DNA of 64,000 nucleotides, taken from the NCBI GenBank assembly GCA_910573755.1, contig CAJTBO010000003.1, positions 62,001 through 126,000 on the forward strand. Reading direction: 5' to 3'. Numbering within the stretch: the first letter of the stretch is position 1; each line of letters opens with the position of its first letter. This stretch comes from Lachnospiraceae bacterium. Its GTDB lineage: Bacteria > Bacillota > Clostridia > Lachnospirales > Lachnospiraceae. The notes under the pieces are model-generated. The model saw nothing but the letters and a program-made list of their open reading frames with translations, was not told where the DNA came from and searched no databases. This document shows positions 24,687 through 33,054 of this stretch, in pieces. The translations under genes were made by a program, and so were the position numbers.

Positions 24687-25766
24687 TTACTGAACCCTCT
24701 TTAAAGCGATGATCTGATGCTCTTCATTGGCATGTGTCGGGAAAATGAAGAGATTGCCTTTGCTGTCAACCGCCATCGTATGCCCTCTCAGATTGCCGTT
24801 GAAAAAGCCAAGTTCCCCGACAATATTGAATTCCAGATCAAAGATCGTTATATAGCCGCCGCGCCCCACTACATACACATAAGTCCCGTCTGTGTCAACG
24901 CCGGAAGGCTGCGCCATATTATGGCTGCAGTACGCTACGACCTCGCCTTTCTTATTAAATACATGGACCGCATCCTTCTCTCTGTCGCATACCCAGACAT
25001 TGTCGTTTGCATCCACGCACAGGGAATGTACGACCAGGAATTTGCCCGGTGTGTCCGTATAGGGATCCCATACGCCCTTGCCTCCCCATGTCTCAATATA
25101 GTTACCGTCTCTGTCGAATTTATGTACCGCCAAATTGCTGTACCCATCCGAGAAGAAATAATTGCCTTCCGAATCAAAATCAACGTCCGTCGGATTGTGG
25201 AAGGGTCCGCCGAGCTCTTTCAACTCATGTTTTAACATCCATTCATAAGCACCGCCGTTATAGCCGTGCTGAGGCTCCGTTGCAAAAATACCGTTATGCA
25301 TTCTCACTCTTGTAAATACGTTAGGATCGCTCAGGTTATCGCAGGGTTTCCCCTTCTCGCCGAAGGTGCGAACCACCTCTTTCGTTTCAAGGTCCAACTC
25401 ATAGGCATAACTCATCCCCGTATCCGGTATCACGATCGTATGATGATCCGTTACTTCAAAGAAATGCAAGCCGCCGATAATTCCCTCTCCGATAGTCTCC
25501 ACAAAGTTTCCTTCGGGATCCAGTTTGATCAGACAGCTGGGCGGTTCAGGGGACATAAAGCTTCCTCCCCGCAGACCACAGTAAAGGCTGTCGTCCGGCC
25601 CCACACAGCCGCCGGAGATATTGCCCATATAGGGAACCATTTCCAGAGACTCCGGCAGTCCCTTCGCATAATCCATGAAAAGCTGATATCTGAACTTTCC
25701 GTCCGCCGTCTCAATAAATACCTTCTGTCTCTCTGTGCGGTTTGCATCGCAATGCATCATTTTCAT
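24687..25766 (-). CDS. NHL-repeat beta-propeller protein
   Basis: A 359-residue cytoplasmic protein built of NHL-type blades. Blade signatures are NPTDVDFDSEGNYFFSDGYS, VVHSLCVDANDNVWVCDREK, QPSGVDTDGTYVYVVGRGG and HTMAVDSKGNLFIFPTHANE. There is no signal peptide. The N-terminus (MMHCDANRTERQKVF) is hydrophilic. The closest broad families are six-bladed propellers such as SMP-30-like lactonases and peptidyl-hydroxyglycine lyase-type NHL proteins, but no catalytic set can be assigned with safety. AAAGGAGG precedes the start. It sits between the 2-hydroxyacid dehydrogenase gene and the transporter genes, and may act on the imported compound or its lactone. Confidence 0.82.
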   Translation of the reverse strand: MKMMHCDANRTERQKVFIETADGKFRYQLFMDYAKGLPESLEMVPYMGNISGGCVGPDDSLYCGLRGGSFMSPEPPSCLIKLDPEGNFVETIGEGIIGGLHFFEVTDHHTIVIPDTGMSYAYELDLETKEVVRTFGEKGKPCDNLSDPNVFTRVRMHNGIFATEPQHGYNGGAYEWMLKHELKELGGPFHNPTDVDFDSEGNYFFSDGYSNLAVHKFDRDGNYIETWGGKGVWDPYTDTPGKFLVVHSLCVDANDNVWVCDREKDAVHVFNKKGEVVAYCSHNMAQPSGVDTDGTYVYVVGRGGYITIFDLEFNIVGELGFFNGNLRGHTMAVDSKGNLFIFPTHANEEHQIIALKRVQ

Positions 25767-25795
25767 CTTTTCTTTCCTCCTTTTATCATAGTCTT

Positions 25796-26791
25796 TTATT
25801 TTACATGCTCGATGTAATCAGGGTTTAACAGATCTCCTCTTCCGAGTTCTTTCCCGGCAAAGAAGTCCGCCACAATATCCACACCTTTCCGGTAGGTATA
25901 CCAGATCGATTCGTAAGTCTGACTGGATACATGAGGTGTCAGAACAATATTATCCAAACCGATCAGTTTCGAGTCCACCGGCAGTGGCTCTTTTGCATAT
26001 ACATCCAATCCCGCCGCCGCGATCTTTCGATTGACCAATGCATCATAGAGGGCATCCTCATCTATAATATTCCCTCTTGCCGTACATACTAAAACTGCAT
26101 TTTTCTTCATTTTACAAAATACACTTTCATCGATCAGATGATCCGTTTCCCTGTTATAGGGCAGGTGTACGCTGATGGCGTCGCAGGTCGTAAAGATCTC
26201 TTCCAGATCGGTGAATCTCACATTGTAAGCTTTGGCCGCCTCTTCATTTTGACAGACATCATAGGCTACCACTTCACAGCCAAAACCTGTCAGCAGTTTT
26301 GCAAGCGTTATACCGATATTGCCGAATCCCAGGATGCCGACTTTCTTCCCGATCAGCTCGCTGCCGATATTTTTCACCCAGACTCCGGATTCCACCGTCT
26401 TACGGTTGATCATCACCTGGCGGCCCGCTGCCATCATCAGCATCAACGCCATATCCGCCACACCGGTTTTATTAGCTCCGGTGGTTCTCGCCACACAGAT
26501 TCCGTGGGCGGTGGCTGCGGAGAGATCCACTTTGTCAAATCCCACCCCAAACCTGACAAGCAGTTTGCAGCGATTATTCATACGTCCGAAAATCTTTTCA
26601 TCATAAGGTTCCACATCGATCATACCGGCATCCGAATCATTCAAATTCTCAATCACCTCATTCACGTTATACGGCGTCTGAGGCACCCAGACATACTCGA
26701 TCCCCTTTGACTTTGCATACTGCTTTGTCTTTTCGTTCAGTTCCTCAAACAACGGAGATCTCTCCCCAAAGAATGAAACAAATTTCTTCAT
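25796..26791 (-). CDS. D-isomer-specific 2-hydroxyacid dehydrogenase
   Basis: NAD-dependent dehydrogenase of about 331 residues, related to D-3-phosphoglycerate dehydrogenase-like enzymes. It interconverts a D-2-hydroxyacid and a 2-ketoacid. The nucleotide motif is VGILGFGNIGITLAKLL near residue 150. The catalytic Arg lies in VCTARGNIIDEDAL, the Glu region in YAKEPLPVDS and the catalytic His in VLTPHVSSQTYES. The start at MKKFVSFFGERS is preferred because AAAGGA lies 12 nt upstream; a longer frame begins nine codons earlier, at the same ribosome site. It is the first gene downstream of the operator-bearing promoter, so it is probably the most tightly regulated enzyme of the cluster. Confidence 0.9.
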   Translation of the reverse strand: MKKFVSFFGERSPLFEELNEKTKQYAKSKGIEYVWVPQTPYNVNEVIENLNDSDAGMIDVEPYDEKIFGRMNNRCKLLVRFGVGFDKVDLSAATAHGICVARTTGANKTGVADMALMLMMAAGRQVMINRKTVESGVWVKNIGSELIGKKVGILGFGNIGITLAKLLTGFGCEVVAYDVCQNEEAAKAYNVRFTDLEEIFTTCDAISVHLPYNRETDHLIDESVFCKMKKNAVLVCTARGNIIDEDALYDALVNRKIAAAGLDVYAKEPLPVDSKLIGLDNIVLTPHVSSQTYESIWYTYRKGVDIVADFFAGKELGRGDLLNPDYIEHVK

Positions 26792-26848
26792 TTCTCTACT
26801 TCCTTTCCCCATTTTCACAGATTGTGCTTATCCCAGTTCTCGCAAATC

Positions 26849-26861
26849 TGCAATCGATTTC
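26849..26861. promoter_or_regulatory. Operator-like site 1 (leader of catabolic operon)
   Basis: TGCAATCGATTTC, close to the palindrome GCAATCGATTGC. It lies in the predicted transcribed leader of the minus-strand operon, between promoter and start codon. It matches sites 2 and 3 and is a candidate LacI-family operator. Confidence 0.6.
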
Positions 26862-26877
26862 TTTATTTCATGTTGAT

Positions 26878-26906
26878 AATATATCAATAGTTGGCATCGA
26901 TTTCAA
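26878..26906 (-). promoter_or_regulatory. Promoter of the catabolic operon
   Basis: On the minus strand TTGAAA (-35) and TATATT (-10) are 17 bp apart, a good sigma-A match. The start codon is about 87 bp from the -10 box. Operator-like site 2 overlaps the -35, which fits repression. Confidence 0.65.
26892..26904. promoter_or_regulatory. Operator-like site 2 (over the minus-strand -35)
   Basis: TGGCATCGATTTC matches site 1 at 11 of 13 bases. It overlaps the -35 box of the catabolic operon, so binding of a repressor would block RNA polymerase. Confidence 0.6.
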
Positions 26907-27041
26907 TTGATTTTTTGCACGAATTTCTCATATTATTTTTGTATATAATTCCCAAAATGTACATTTTGACTATTTTTATTTCCTTATTATTTTAGTTTTC
27001 TTTTCTTTATTTAATTTTTTGCAACTTTCTGGAAATTAACA

Positions 27042-27070
27042 TTGCAATCGGTTTCTCTTTGTTTTATAAT
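27042..27070 (+). promoter_or_regulatory. Promoter of the LacI-type regulator gene
   Basis: TTGCAA (-35) and TATAAT (-10) with exactly 17 bp between. The predicted leader is about 285 nt long and contains the hairpin repeat array. Operator-like site 3 covers the -35 and part of the spacer, which suggests autorepression. Confidence 0.75.
27043..27055. promoter_or_regulatory. Operator-like site 3 (in the regulator promoter)
   Basis: TGCAATCGGTTTC differs from site 1 by one base and lies between the -35 and -10 boxes. Three copies in 210 bp of a divergent promoter region are more than expected by chance. Confidence 0.6.
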
Positions 27071-27117
27071 GAAAACAGGTGAAAAATTATTTTTCAATTT
27101 ATATGCGGTTCGTGTAT

Positions 27118-27310
27118 AATATAGCTTATGGGAAGGCGCGTTCTTTGCGCCGTGAATCTAATGACAGGAAGCGTATTTTGCTTCCTGGAATATAGCTTAT
27201 GAGGAGCAGCTGTGCTGCTTCCAACCTCTAAGCACAGCAATGAGGCGCAGCTGCGTAAGCAGTCATAAGCTAACGAGCAACTGTGCTGCGAGTGAAGTAT
27301 TGGTATCGTA
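27118..27310. repeat. Hairpin-repeat array in the regulator leader
   Basis: AATATAGCTTATG occurs as a direct repeat at 27118-27130 and 27189-27201, and its inverse CATAAGCT at 27264-27271. Between them lie small hairpins: GGCGC/GCGCC (27135-27151), CAGGAAGC/GCTTCCTG (27165-27187, perfect 8 bp) and AGCAGC/GCTGCT (27205-27219). The layout resembles a clustered extragenic palindromic element and has no good reading frame. Confidence 0.7.
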
Positions 27311-27362
27311 AGCCATGAAAAACAAGTGAACTTTAATCAAGGCAAACCAGGAGGAATCCACC

Positions 27363-28358
27363 ATGACTATCTATGACATCGCCCAGGAAGCCGGCGTATC
27401 TGCCAGCACTGTCTCCCGCGTCATCAACAAGAAAAAAGGCGTGAACAAAAACAACCGCATCTTAGTGGAGGCTCTTCTCAAAAAATATAATTTTGAACCC
27501 AATGCCTCCGCTAGAGGACTGGTACAGCAGTCCACGAAAATCATCGGCATCGTCATGTCGGACATCCGCACCGCGCACCATGCGGAGGGGGCATATTTCA
27601 TGGAACAGGAGCTGAAAAACTACGGCTATAACTGTATTATCATCAATTCGGGCTTCTCCGATGCCACCAGAGAGGAAAGCATCCGCACCCTGTTTTCCCG
27701 CAGAGTGGAAGCCATCGTTTTAGTGGGATCCACCTTCCAGTCAGAAACCATGAAAAAAGCCATTCTGGAATATCTGGGTGACCTTCCCGTGATCATTGAA
27801 AATGGCTACATTGATCTGCCCAATGTATACGGCGTTCTGGCCGATGAGGAGCATGGCATAGCCGACTGTGTCCGCCTTTTATATGCAAAAGGAAAACGAC
27901 ACATGACCTTTATCAACAGAGGAGATACCCCCAGTAACAACCTGAAAATTCTGGGATTTCAAAATGCTCTAAAAGGATTTCCCGACTGTGAAGATTCCCT
28001 GGTTCTCCGGCTGAATACCGATGAGAACGAGTGGAACGAAAGCTATGCTGCTACATGCCGCCTGATGGAAGAACATCCTGCCACAGACAGCATCATCTAC
28101 GCTACGGATTTTCTTGCCATCGCAGGGATTCAGGCCCTGAAAGACGCAGGGTATGCGATTCCCGGACAGGTGGCGGTGGTGGGCGTGGATAATTCCGTCT
28201 ATGCCAGAATTTCTTCCCCGAGGCTTACCAGCCTAGACAACAAACTGGAACAGCTCAGCATTACCTGCTCCGATATTCTGGTGAAAGTTTTAAGAGGGGA
28301 AAAAGTTGCCAATAAGATGATGATCTTTTCCAATATCGCCGAGCGGGAAACCACCTAA
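27363..28358 (+). CDS. LacI-family transcriptional regulator
   Basis: A 331-residue DNA-binding regulator. The N-terminal helix-turn-helix TIYDIAQEAGVSASTVSRVI and the hinge helix near EPNASARGL are standard for the family. The effector domain is of the periplasmic-binding type (TKIIGIVMSDIRTAHHAEGA... to the C-terminal DNSVYARISSPRLTSLDNKL). GGAGG precedes the ATG. It diverges from the dehydrogenase-transporter-lactonase cluster, and three matching 13-bp sites lie between them, so it very likely represses that cluster and itself until a sugar-acid-like effector binds. The effector cannot be read from sequence. Confidence 0.93.
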   Translation: MTIYDIAQEAGVSASTVSRVINKKKGVNKNNRILVEALLKKYNFEPNASARGLVQQSTKIIGIVMSDIRTAHHAEGAYFMEQELKNYGYNCIIINSGFSDATREESIRTLFSRRVEAIVLVGSTFQSETMKKAILEYLGDLPVIIENGYIDLPNVYGVLADEEHGIADCVRLLYAKGKRHMTFINRGDTPSNNLKILGFQNALKGFPDCEDSLVLRLNTDENEWNESYAATCRLMEEHPATDSIIYATDFLAIAGIQALKDAGYAIPGQVAVVGVDNSVYARISSPRLTSLDNKLEQLSITCSDILVKVLRGEKVANKMMIFSNIAERETT

Positions 28359-28436
28359 TTATACCTACCTCATCGAAACTGATCATACTCATAGAATAGC
28401 AAAAGACTGAACTGTTGCCAGAAAGGAACAAAACAA

Positions 28437-29837
28437 ATGAGAAAAGAATCTGCTATCCATAATAATGCGTCTCAAATAAAGGAAAACAAGATGGGCAAGC
28501 AGCCTATAAACCGCCTGTTAGTCTCCATGTCCCTTCCCATGATGATCTCTATGCTGGTACAGGCGCTTTACAATATTGTGGACAGCATCTATGTGGCGAG
28601 AATCGAAGAAAAAGCCCTGACTGCCGTTTCTCTGGCCTTTCCGGTACAGAACATAATGATCGCGATGGCCATGGGAACCTGCGTTGGAATGAATGCCCTG
28701 CTTTCCAGACATCTGGGAGAGAAAGAATTTGAAAAGGCAGACAACGTCGCCAAAACGACAATGTTTCTTGCTGTCTGCCACTATCTGATCTTTTTACTGC
28801 TTGGCTGTTTCTTTGTACGCCCGTTCTACTACGGTCAGACCACGGACCAGACCATCATCCATTATGGCATCGAATATCTGCAGATCATCTGCATCTGCTC
28901 TTTCGGTATTTTCCTCCAGGCTGTCTTTGAAAGGATATTGCAGTCCACGGGCAAAACATTCTATACCATGATCACCCAGGGTACCGGTGCCTTGATCAAT
29001 ATTATTCTGGATCCGATCCTGATCTTCGGCTATTTCGGATTTCCCGCCATGGGGGTGAGAGGCGCCGCCGTTGCCACGGTTTTCGGACAGTGTGTGGCTG
29101 CTGTTCTCGCTGTCTGCTTCAATCTGGCTGTAAATCATGAAGTAAACCTTGGTCTGAAAGGTTTTAGACCCCGCCTGACGGTAATCAGGCAGCTTTATTT
29201 CATCGGTATTCCCTCTATTATCATGCAGGCCATCAGCGGTGTTATGAATTTCGGTATGAATCAGATCTTAATGACATTCAGCGATACCGCCACTGCCGTG
29301 TTCGGTGTGTATTACAAACTCCAGAGTTTTATTTTTATGCCTGTTTTCGGCCTCAACAACGGTATGGTGCCGATCATTGCCTACAATTATGGTGCCGGCA
29401 GCCGAAGCCGTGTCATAAAAACGATAAAACTGGGCGTCATTTACAGTGTCTGCATTATGTTGCTTGGCGTCCTGATCATGCAGTGCCTGCCAGAAAAGCT
29501 TCTTTTTTTATTTGAAGCTTCCGATACCATGCTCTCCATCGGCATCCCTGCACTTCGTATCATCAGTATCCATTTTGCCCTGGCCGGTTTCTGCATCGTC
29601 ATGAGCACCGCCTTCCAGTCTCTGGGCTACGCCTGGTGCAGTATGATCAACTCAATCTGCAGGCAGGTCGTGGTTATTCTGCCCGTAGCATGGCTTCTTT
29701 CTTTAAGCGGCCGCCTGAAACTGATCTGGTGGAGCTTTCCCATCGCTGAATTTGTCTCCGCCATTTTACAGATCGGCTTTCTGGTACTGATCTACCAAAA
29801 GGTGATCGTGCATATTGGGGAAGATCAGAAGAGTTGA
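28437..29837 (+). CDS. MATE-family efflux transporter
   Basis: A 466-residue multidrug and toxic-compound extrusion family protein, an Na+ or H+ driven exporter. Twelve helices are predicted in two similar halves. The first half begins PINRLLVSMSLPMMISMLVQ and contains ALYNIVDSIYVARIEEKALT; the second half has the matching GVMNFGMNQILMTFSDTATA. The N-terminal 18 residues are hydrophilic. AGAAAGGA lies 9 nt before the ATG. It follows the LacI-type gene by 78 bp in the same direction and may be co-transcribed with it. The substrate is unknown. Confidence 0.92.
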   Translation: MRKESAIHNNASQIKENKMGKQPINRLLVSMSLPMMISMLVQALYNIVDSIYVARIEEKALTAVSLAFPVQNIMIAMAMGTCVGMNALLSRHLGEKEFEKADNVAKTTMFLAVCHYLIFLLLGCFFVRPFYYGQTTDQTIIHYGIEYLQIICICSFGIFLQAVFERILQSTGKTFYTMITQGTGALINIILDPILIFGYFGFPAMGVRGAAVATVFGQCVAAVLAVCFNLAVNHEVNLGLKGFRPRLTVIRQLYFIGIPSIIMQAISGVMNFGMNQILMTFSDTATAVFGVYYKLQSFIFMPVFGLNNGMVPIIAYNYGAGSRSRVIKTIKLGVIYSVCIMLLGVLIMQCLPEKLLFLFEASDTMLSIGIPALRIISIHFALAGFCIVMSTAFQSLGYAWCSMINSICRQVVVILPVAWLLSLSGRLKLIWWSFPIAEFVSAILQIGFLVLIYQKVIVHIGEDQKS

Positions 29838-30142
29838 GAAGATGTGGGGCTACCATATGCTCCATTTTTCTCCTGTATTAAAAAACATATTAAACACACT
29901 CATGGTCTTTCTGGCAGACCAATAGCCTGTTCTCTTCACCGGCACTGTAGAATTCCAGTCTTCCGGTTTTCATATAATACATATAATAATATAGAAGCCT
30001 ATGCCTCTGCCAGTTTCTGGCCTGCTCCTGTTTTTCTCTCATCTCTCTGTAAAACTGTGAATTCAGTTGTAAATATTTTAATTATTATTGCCCTTCCTTT
30101 GTATCACTGTCCAGCTGGTATTGACCGCTTTTATCAAAATTC
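29838..30142. other. Intergenic stretch, no gene recognised
   Basis: I see no credible gene here. A small stem TGGTCT/AGACCA lies near 29906-29924, possibly a weak end of the MATE transcript. Short plus-strand frames lack ribosome sites and family features. Confidence 0.6.
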
Positions 30143-30252
30143 ATAACATAGGGTGCACGCTCATTGTGCGAGGTTTCAGTTACCTTACACAGCCCTGAGT
30201 AAACCTTCTGCTTCAGGTTCCACAAATCCAGATTGGAAAGGGTGGTGATATC
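30143..30252 (+). ncRNA. Left-end remnant of an IS110 element, possible bridge-RNA region
   Basis: IS110-family elements carry a structured non-coding left end that encodes a bridge RNA guiding recombination. This 110-bp segment, directly upstream of an IS110-type transposase fragment, contains stems GCAC/GTGC (30155-30169) and CCTGA/TCAGG, and the long-range pair GGTTT/AAACC. It ends in GGAAAGGGTGGTGATATC before the ATG. The assignment rests on position and folding; no guide loops have been proven. Confidence 0.4.
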
Positions 30253-30584
30253 ATGTTAAAAATCAACTTTATGTCACTCTGTTTGTCGATATTGATGTAA
30301 GTTCCAAATCCAATGTCGTTTATGCCGTGGATTTCCAAAAGAACAAGTATGTCTCATCCGCCTTCTCCAACAAAAAGTCTGGAGCTGAGGAGCTGGCGGT
30401 CATCATCCTGGGCTGCCTGAAAAAGCACCCTGACCTGACAACCGTTGTGGCCGTTTTGGAATCCACCTCCGTCTACAGCATCCATATAGCTAACTTCCTG
30501 TCCACCTGCGAAACTCTGATACTGTATAAGCCCTATGTCTTCTGTCTGAATCCTAAGATGACCACCAATTACCGCAAGGCATGA
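30253..30584 (+). pseudogene. IS110-family transposase, N-terminal fragment
   Basis: The frame encodes the RuvC-like DEDD start of an IS110 transposase: LFVDIDVSSKSNVVYAVDF with the first catalytic Asp, then TTVVAVLESTSVYSIHIANF with the catalytic Glu, then PYVFCLNPKMTTNYRKA. The ATG is one base out of frame with the body, because one base is missing near 30266. The protein stops after about 110 of the usual roughly 400 residues. The rest, including the C-terminal Ser recombinase-like domain, is absent; unrelated sequence on the other strand follows. The element is dead. Confidence 0.8.
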
Positions 30585-30585
30585 T

Positions 30586-30737
30586 ACTACTTTCATAAGC
30601 CTTTCCGGATCAGTATAAAAAGCTTCTTCAAATACACCATCCTTGTCTAATTTTGCCACATCCGCCATATGCTGCGTTTCTTCAAGAGGCGCCATAAATG
30701 GCTCCCAGTCTGAAAGAATAAATACACTGCTGAGCAA
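30586..30737 (-). pseudogene. Gene fragment, possibly an O-methyltransferase
   Basis: A minus-strand piece reads SDWEPFMAPLEETQHMADVA, then EEAFYTDPERLMKVVSCL. The FYTDPERL pattern resembles the N-terminal part of some SAM-dependent O-methyltransferases, but the fragment is short and I am not sure. It abuts the IS110 remnant exactly where that remnant stops, so a rearrangement joined the two. No start or functional domain remains. Confidence 0.3.
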
Positions 30738-31055
30738 ACATCACATGCATATGCCATAACAGATTTGCACAAAGAAATAAAATCTCTTTTTTTCCATTGC
30801 ATCTGTAAATATATCTTGTCTTTTTCTATCACAATCGCTCAGGAAATGCCGTATCATCTCCCAAAACATCTAATTTCAGAGTGGCATTTTCCGATGCGAT
30901 AAAAAAATTGCCTTTTTTCTTCAAAGGCAATTCCTTTTTCTATAGCACTCTCTAAAAGAGCTGCACAATATGTTTTAAACTCTTTTAATTTTGTAACAAT
31001 CGTTAGATAGAAAATTTTTTCCTTATCAACATCTTAGCCCCAGGATATGGTCAAA
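30738..31055. other. Non-coding stretch with a bidirectional terminator
   Basis: No gene is recognised here. A perfect 9-bp stem ATTGCCTTT/AAAGGCAAT at 30907-30931 is preceded by an A-run and followed by a T-run, so it can end transcription in both directions. It lies next to an ISLre2 fragment and may derive from a lost gene. Confidence 0.65.
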
Positions 31056-31370
31056 CTAATAAGGGCGTTCCCTCGTCTGCTTGTTGAAAAACAGCGCTTT
31101 CCTGAAGGTAACATCTCCCAGCGACGTAGTCAGTGTTTTGGTATGATGCGCTTCTATAGTCCATAGCCTCTGGCAGAGAGAGCTTTCACACAGCATCTGG
31201 TCGATAGCTTCCAGAGAATCCCGGAGCATTTCTGTTCCAAACTTACATAATGTATCAGTGAAGCCGTAAACATACTCTGCAAAGTTTTTTGGACTTTTAA
31301 GAAAATCATCTTCCAATTTCCCAAAATATTTAATGCAATGTTCTTCAAAATAAAGTATACTGTTAAGCAT
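31056..31370 (-). pseudogene. ISLre2-family transposase, N-terminal fragment
   Basis: About 104 residues of the N-terminus of an ISLre2 (UPF0236-type) transposase: MLNSILYFEEHCIKYFGKLE, then SLEAIDQMLCESSLCQRLWT, then HHTKTLTTSLGDVTFRKALF. AAAGGGG precedes the ATG. Intact family members have about 400-450 residues; this one stops after FNKQTRERPY, where normal proteins continue into the catalytic domain. The 50-60 bp upstream (GACACTTATACTCTATCAC...) may be part of the element's left end. It is inactive. Confidence 0.8.
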
Positions 31371-31511
31371 AAAGAACCCCTTTCTTTTGTGAGAGTTTTG
31401 ATTTGACACTTATACTCTATCACTAAAAGGAGGTTCTTTTAATTTAATCCGAAAAAAGTTTCACACTATCTTTCATAAAAGCGTAAAAAGAAACATTGAG
31501 AACGATTGCGG

Positions 31512-31555
31512 TATGATAAGGAAAGCGGCACCACAGTGCCGCTTTCCTTATCATA
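31512..31555. terminator. Perfect 20-bp terminator hairpin after pgi
   Basis: A 20-bp perfect stem with a CACA loop (arms begin TATGATAAGG and end CCTTATCATA). It lies 44 bp past the pgi stop. The A/T-rich foot allows termination in both directions. Confidence 0.85.
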
Positions 31556-31598
31556 AATATATAAACCCTTTAAAAAAAATACGGCTTTATCCCATATC

Positions 31599-32945
31599 TT
31601 ACAGCCTCTTCAACAGCGCTTCCCTCTGTTCCTCATACCCCGGTTTCCCGAGCAGTGCGAACATATTCTTCTTATAGCTTTCCACACCCGGCTGATTGAA
31701 CGGATTTACGCCCAGCAGATAACCGGATACGCCGCAGGCAAACTCAAAAAAGTAGAAAAGCTGCCCTAAATAAAACTCATTTACCTCTGGAATCTTTACC
31801 ATAAGATTCGGTACCTGGCCGTCGGTATGGGCAAGGATCGTTCCGTTCATCGCGGATTTATTTACAAAGTCAACAGTCTGGCCCGCCAGATAATTAAGGC
31901 CGTCAAGATCCACGGGCTCTTCCCCGATCGTAAGCGTTTCTCTGCTCTTTTCCACATCGAGCACTGTCTCAAACATGATCCTTGCGCCGTCCTGGATAAA
32001 CTGTCCCATGGAGTGCAGGTCCGTTGTCAGATCCACGCTGGCAGGGAAAATACCCCTCTGGTCTTTTCCTTCGGACTCGCCGTAAAGCTGTTTCCACCAT
32101 TCGGAGATATAATGGACTGCCGGTTCATAATTTGCCAGAATCTCAACTTCTTTTCCTTTTCTCAACAGGATATTGCGGACTGCCGCATACTGCAGCGCGT
32201 CATTTTCCTCAAATGCATTGTTTAAGGCTGCTTCTCTGCCGCTTGCTGCTCCTTCCATCAGTTTGTCAATATCCGCACCGGATACCGCAATAGGAAGCAG
32301 GCCCACTGCCGTCAGTACAGAAAAACGGCCGCCTACGTCATCAGGCACTACAAATGTCTCATACCCTTCTTCTGTCGCAAGTTTCTTTAAAGCGCCTCTT
32401 GCCTTATCGGTGGTCGCATAAATCCTCTTTGCCGCGCCTTCTTTGCCGTATTTCTTTTCGCACATTTCCTTAAAGATACGGAAGGCGATAGCCGGCTCTG
32501 TTGTCGTGCCGGATTTGGAGATGATATTGATGGAGAAATCCCGATCCCCGATCACATCCATCAGATCCTTCAGATAAGTAGAGCTGATGGAGTTGCCGCA
32601 GAAATAGATTTCCGGTGTTTTCCTGACGGACTTGTCCACTATATTATAGAAGCTGTGGCGCAAAAATTCGATCGCAGCCCTTGCCCCCAGATAGGAACCG
32701 CCGATACCGATCACCAGAAGTACCTCTGAATCGCTCTGGATCCTCTCCGCCGCTTTTTTAATTCTGGAAAACTCTTCCTTATCATAGTTTACCGGAAGAT
32801 CGATCCATCCTAAAAAGTCATTTCCGGCGCCTGTCCTGCCGACCAGAACTTCTTTCGCATCCGCTGCGGGCTTTTTCATATTTTCTACTTCATGTTCCGC
32901 GATAAAGGGTGCTGCTTTAGAATAATCAAATGTTACCTTGCTCAT
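31599..32945 (-). CDS. pgi: Glucose-6-phosphate isomerase
   Basis: Cytoplasmic enzyme of about 448 residues, converting glucose 6-phosphate and fructose 6-phosphate in glycolysis. The length matches the short bacterial type. Visible blocks are [20 protein letters not shown], the [18 protein letters not shown] phosphate-binding loop, [20 protein letters not shown] and the C-terminal [20 protein letters not shown] with the base-supplying Lys. Start [11 protein letters not shown] is favoured because AAGGAG lies 8 nt before it; a frame seven codons longer overlaps that site. It appears monocistronic, with its own terminator. Confidence 0.97.
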   Translation of the reverse strand: MSKVTFDYSKAAPFIAEHEVENMKKPAADAKEVLVGRTGAGNDFLGWIDLPVNYDKEEFSRIKKAAERIQSDSEVLLVIGIGGSYLGARAAIEFLRHSFYNIVDKSVRKTPEIYFCGNSISSTYLKDLMDVIGDRDFSINIISKSGTTTEPAIAFRIFKEMCEKKYGKEGAAKRIYATTDKARGALKKLATEEGYETFVVPDDVGGRFSVLTAVGLLPIAVSGADIDKLMEGAASGREAALNNAFEENDALQYAAVRNILLRKGKEVEILANYEPAVHYISEWWKQLYGESEGKDQRGIFPASVDLTTDLHSMGQFIQDGARIMFETVLDVEKSRETLTIGEEPVDLDGLNYLAGQTVDFVNKSAMNGTILAHTDGQVPNLMVKIPEVNEFYLGQLFYFFEFACGVSGYLLGVNPFNQPGVESYKKNMFALLGKPGYEEQREALLKRL

Positions 32946-33054
32946 TGTTTTGCTCCTTTTCTCCATTGTTATCCTGTCTGCCCCAAAGGTTCAGACGATC
33001 ACTAAATTTACTAAATTCAGTTTAGCAAAGAACAGATTTTCTTTCAATAGAAAT

